The position numbers and the translations under genes were made by a program. The notes under the pieces are model-generated. The model was not told where the DNA came from and searched no databases. It worked only from the letters and a program-made list of their open reading frames with translations. From the NCBI GenBank assembly GCA_002428045.1, contig DIZZ01000283.1, positions 1 to 6,898 of the forward strand: 6,898 nucleotides of DNA. The letters are read 5' to 3'. Below are positions 5,075-6,898 of the stretch, in pieces (the first letter of the stretch is position 1; each line of letters opens with the position of its first letter). Source of the stretch: Verrucomicrobia bacterium UBA6015. Lineage in GTDB: Bacteria; Verrucomicrobiota; Kiritimatiellia; UBA8416.

Positions 5075-6898
5075 TGAACGGATGGATATTATACGGTGGC
5101 AAGGATGTGGTGGAGCTGACCCGAGCCTGCGATGAAGCCCGCCGAGCAGGCGTCAATCTGGAGGTGATTGCACCGAAGGATGTGGATATCGTATTGGATG
5201 CCGCTGCACCGGCGGAAATCTACCGGCAAGGGATTGCCGTGCCCGCCCCACAGTTCGCCATTGCCGGGTTTGTGGATGAGTCGGACGACTACAATCTGGC
5301 ACTGCTCCAGCAACTGGAGGCGCAAGGTGTGCTCTGTGTCAACAGGGCATCCACGCTCAGGAAAACCAGCGACAAACTACTGACGCTTCAATTGCTCGCC
5401 GCCCAGGGCATCCCGGTGCCAAAGACCCTGCTGATCCGTCCGGGCGTGACGACGCCAGCATTCATCCGGGAACACCTAGGGTTGCCTGTCGTGGTCAAAG
5501 TCAATGACGGTTCCAAAGGGTATGGCGTGGCGCTGGTTCAGAGTGAAACGGAATTGGACACACTGATGGAAATGCTCGCGGTGTCGCAAGGCACGCGCTC
5601 CTTCCTGGCTCAGGAATTCGTGGCGGATAGCCGCGGACGCGACCTGCGGGTCCTGGTGATTGACGGTCAACCCCGTGTTTGTATGCTGCGCAGCAACCGT
5701 GCGCCAGAGGGTTTCAAGTCGAATGTCTCCGCCGGTGGCCGCGCCGAGGCATTCCCCCTGACCGACCCCATTCGCGAGTTGTCCATCCGTGTTATCCAGA
5801 CCCTTGAATTGAACATGGGCGGGATTGACCTTTTGTTCAAGGGTGGCGGATTCCTTGTCGGCGAGGCCAATTCGATTCCCGGCTTCCAGGGCATTGAGTA
5901 TTGCCACGACATCAACGTTCCTGGCGAGATGCTCAAAAGCATCGGACGGCAGCTCAAAGAGCGTGCCGCCGCCCGCTATAAAGCCATGGCCGAACGGTTC
6001 CACTCGCTGGAGGATTTGAAAGACCGTCACGAGACCGAGTTGGTTCCATGGTTCCTGATGGGTGCCTGCGGGGCGGTCAAAGACATCCAGCAGGCGGTCC
6101 TGTTGGACATCGTACGGCGCAACGCGAATACGGCGTTCGGTCGTGCTCACGGGTTTGAAGCGATCCGTTCCGTTGAGGATTTCCGGCAGCGGGTTGCGAT
6201 TGGCGAATGGAAGGCCTTCGAGCCCTATGCCCTGCGGATGGAACAAGGCGAGAAGGATTTGTTGTTCGACGGACAACCGAGTCATTTCATCAGCACAAGC
6301 GGCACCACGGGAAAGAACAAGCTTCTGCCGGAGAGTGCCGATGGGCATCTGGCAAAAGCGCTTGTCAGCCGCATTCGGACGGCACTGCTCATGCACGCAC
6401 TCCCGAAGGATATTGACGGTTATTTCATTCCCTTCTCTAACGTATCCGTCATGGACGCGACCGCATCGGGCATTCCGGTTGACTACGCCTCCGGCTCGAC
6501 GCTGGGCTCCATCCCCGACGCGCTTCGCCGCCGTATGGCCATACCGATGGAGGTGCTGCAAGTGCACGATCCGGCCACCCAGAACTATCTCGTCATGCGG
6601 TTTGCCCTAGCCCAACCGCTCGTGCGCCTGCTGATTGCCAACAACCCCAGGCGAATGACCGCGCTGATGGAACAGGCCGATAGCCAGCGCGACAGCCTGA
6701 TCAGCGACATGGAGGCGGGAACGTTGACTGCGGATTTGAAGTTGGACGCCGACCTACGCACACGGCTTGCAAACCAATTAACACCGAATCCGGCAAGGGC
6801 CAGTGAACTTCGAGCGATGCTGGCTGCGCGCGGACGCCTTGACCCTCGCGATTACTGGCCCAAACTCGGATACATATCCTGCTGGCTGGGTGGCTCGG
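5071..6898 (+). CDS. RimK-like ATP-grasp ligase fused to GH3-family synthetase, 3' end cut by the window edge
   Basis: The 609 visible residues form an unusual two-enzyme fusion. Residues about 1-100 match the RimK pre-ATP-grasp fold. Residues about 101-295 are the ATP-grasp domain: Lys143 in LPVVVKVNDGSKGYG, QEF at 181-183, a RimK-type DLRVLVIDG segment, GGIDLLF with Asp253, and the metal-binding EANSIPG with Glu265 and Asn267. A helical linker runs to about 325. The GH3 part then begins (RRNANTAFGRAHGFEAI), with the adenylate motif STSGTTGKNK at 408-417 and the GH3-typical DYWPKLGYISCWLGGS at the right edge. ATP-grasp ligases join carboxylates to amines through acyl-phosphates; GH3 enzymes adenylate a carboxylate and conjugate it, classically to an amino acid. 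The later GH3 ATP-binding motifs and C-terminal domain lie outside the window. The ATG at 5071 overlaps the preceding stop by 4 bases, with AAGGA 9 bases upstream; ATG 5074 is an alternative. No stop codon occurs before the edge. Substrates are unknown. Confidence 0.93.
   Translation, partial: MMNGWILYGGKDVVELTRACDEARRAGVNLEVIAPKDVDIVLDAAAPAEIYRQGIAVPAPQFAIAGFVDESDDYNLALLQQLEAQGVLCVNRASTLRKTSDKLLTLQLLAAQGIPVPKTLLIRPGVTTPAFIREHLGLPVVVKVNDGSKGYGVALVQSETELDTLMEMLAVSQGTRSFLAQEFVADSRGRDLRVLVIDGQPRVCMLRSNRAPEGFKSNVSAGGRAEAFPLTDPIRELSIRVIQTLELNMGGIDLLFKGGGFLVGEANSIPGFQGIEYCHDINVPGEMLKSIGRQLKERAAARYKAMAERFHSLEDLKDRHETELVPWFLMGACGAVKDIQQAVLLDIVRRNANTAFGRAHGFEAIRSVEDFRQRVAIGEWKAFEPYALRMEQGEKDLLFDGQPSHFISTSGTTGKNKLLPESADGHLAKALVSRIRTALLMHALPKDIDGYFIPFSNVSVMDATASGIPVDYASGSTLGSIPDALRRRMAIPMEVLQVHDPATQNYLVMRFALAQPLVRLLIANNPRRMTALMEQADSQRDSLISDMEAGTLTADLKLDADLRTRLANQLTPNPARASELRAMLAARGRLDPRDYWPKLGYISCWLGGS

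Noticed and set aside
5476..6567. Long open frame on the minus strand (363 codons) opposite the ATP-grasp-GH3 gene
   Set aside because: The plus strand carries clear ATP-grasp and GH3 motifs throughout; the antisense translation matches no family and is explained by codon bias.
1..6898. CRISPR arrays, tRNA or rRNA genes, insertion sequences, terminators
   Set aside because: No direct repeat-spacer pattern, cloverleaf, transposase frame, terminal inverted repeat, or GC-rich stem followed by a T-run was found on either strand.

Overview
The window suggests a Gram-negative bacterium of moderately high GC (high fifties per cent by eye). Genes are tightly packed, 4-base start/stop overlaps are common, and the signalling proteins contain many receiver domains. 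The phylum cannot be fixed from this sequence; Proteobacteria-like and Verrucomicrobia/Kiritimatiellota-like hosts are both plausible.

The layout is two divergent gene sets around a short AT-rich control region at about 3401-3613. Leftward (minus strand), read from the centre outward, lie a stand-alone receiver protein (3400-3005), a soluble receiver-histidine kinase hybrid (2981-1752), a second stand-alone receiver (1783-1349) and a CheA-type kinase (1352 to the left edge, 3' end missing). Spacings of 23 bases, a 32-base overlap and a 4-base overlap point to one co-transcribed phosphotransfer operon. No CheW, CheB, CheR, receptor or flagellar gene is visible, so this looks like a dedicated signalling module rather than a complete chemotaxis operon.

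Rightward (plus strand) lie two multidomain genes sharing an ATGA overlap. The first (3614-5074) joins a degenerate RsbW-like HATPase domain, a GNAT acetyltransferase domain and an unrecognised C-terminal region. The second (5071 to the right edge) joins a complete RimK-like ATP-grasp ligase to the N-terminal part of a GH3-family acyl-adenylate/amide synthetase. The window ends inside the GH3 domain.

The most interesting feature is this rightward pair. An ATP-grasp ligase (acyl-phosphate chemistry) is fused to a GH3 enzyme (acyl-adenylate chemistry) and translationally coupled to an acyltransferase that carries a regulatory-type domain. This suggests assembly of an amide- or peptide-linked small molecule, or modification of a protein or metabolite. 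The adjacent phosphorelay may control its expression or activity. Product, substrate and the link to the phosphorelay are inference.
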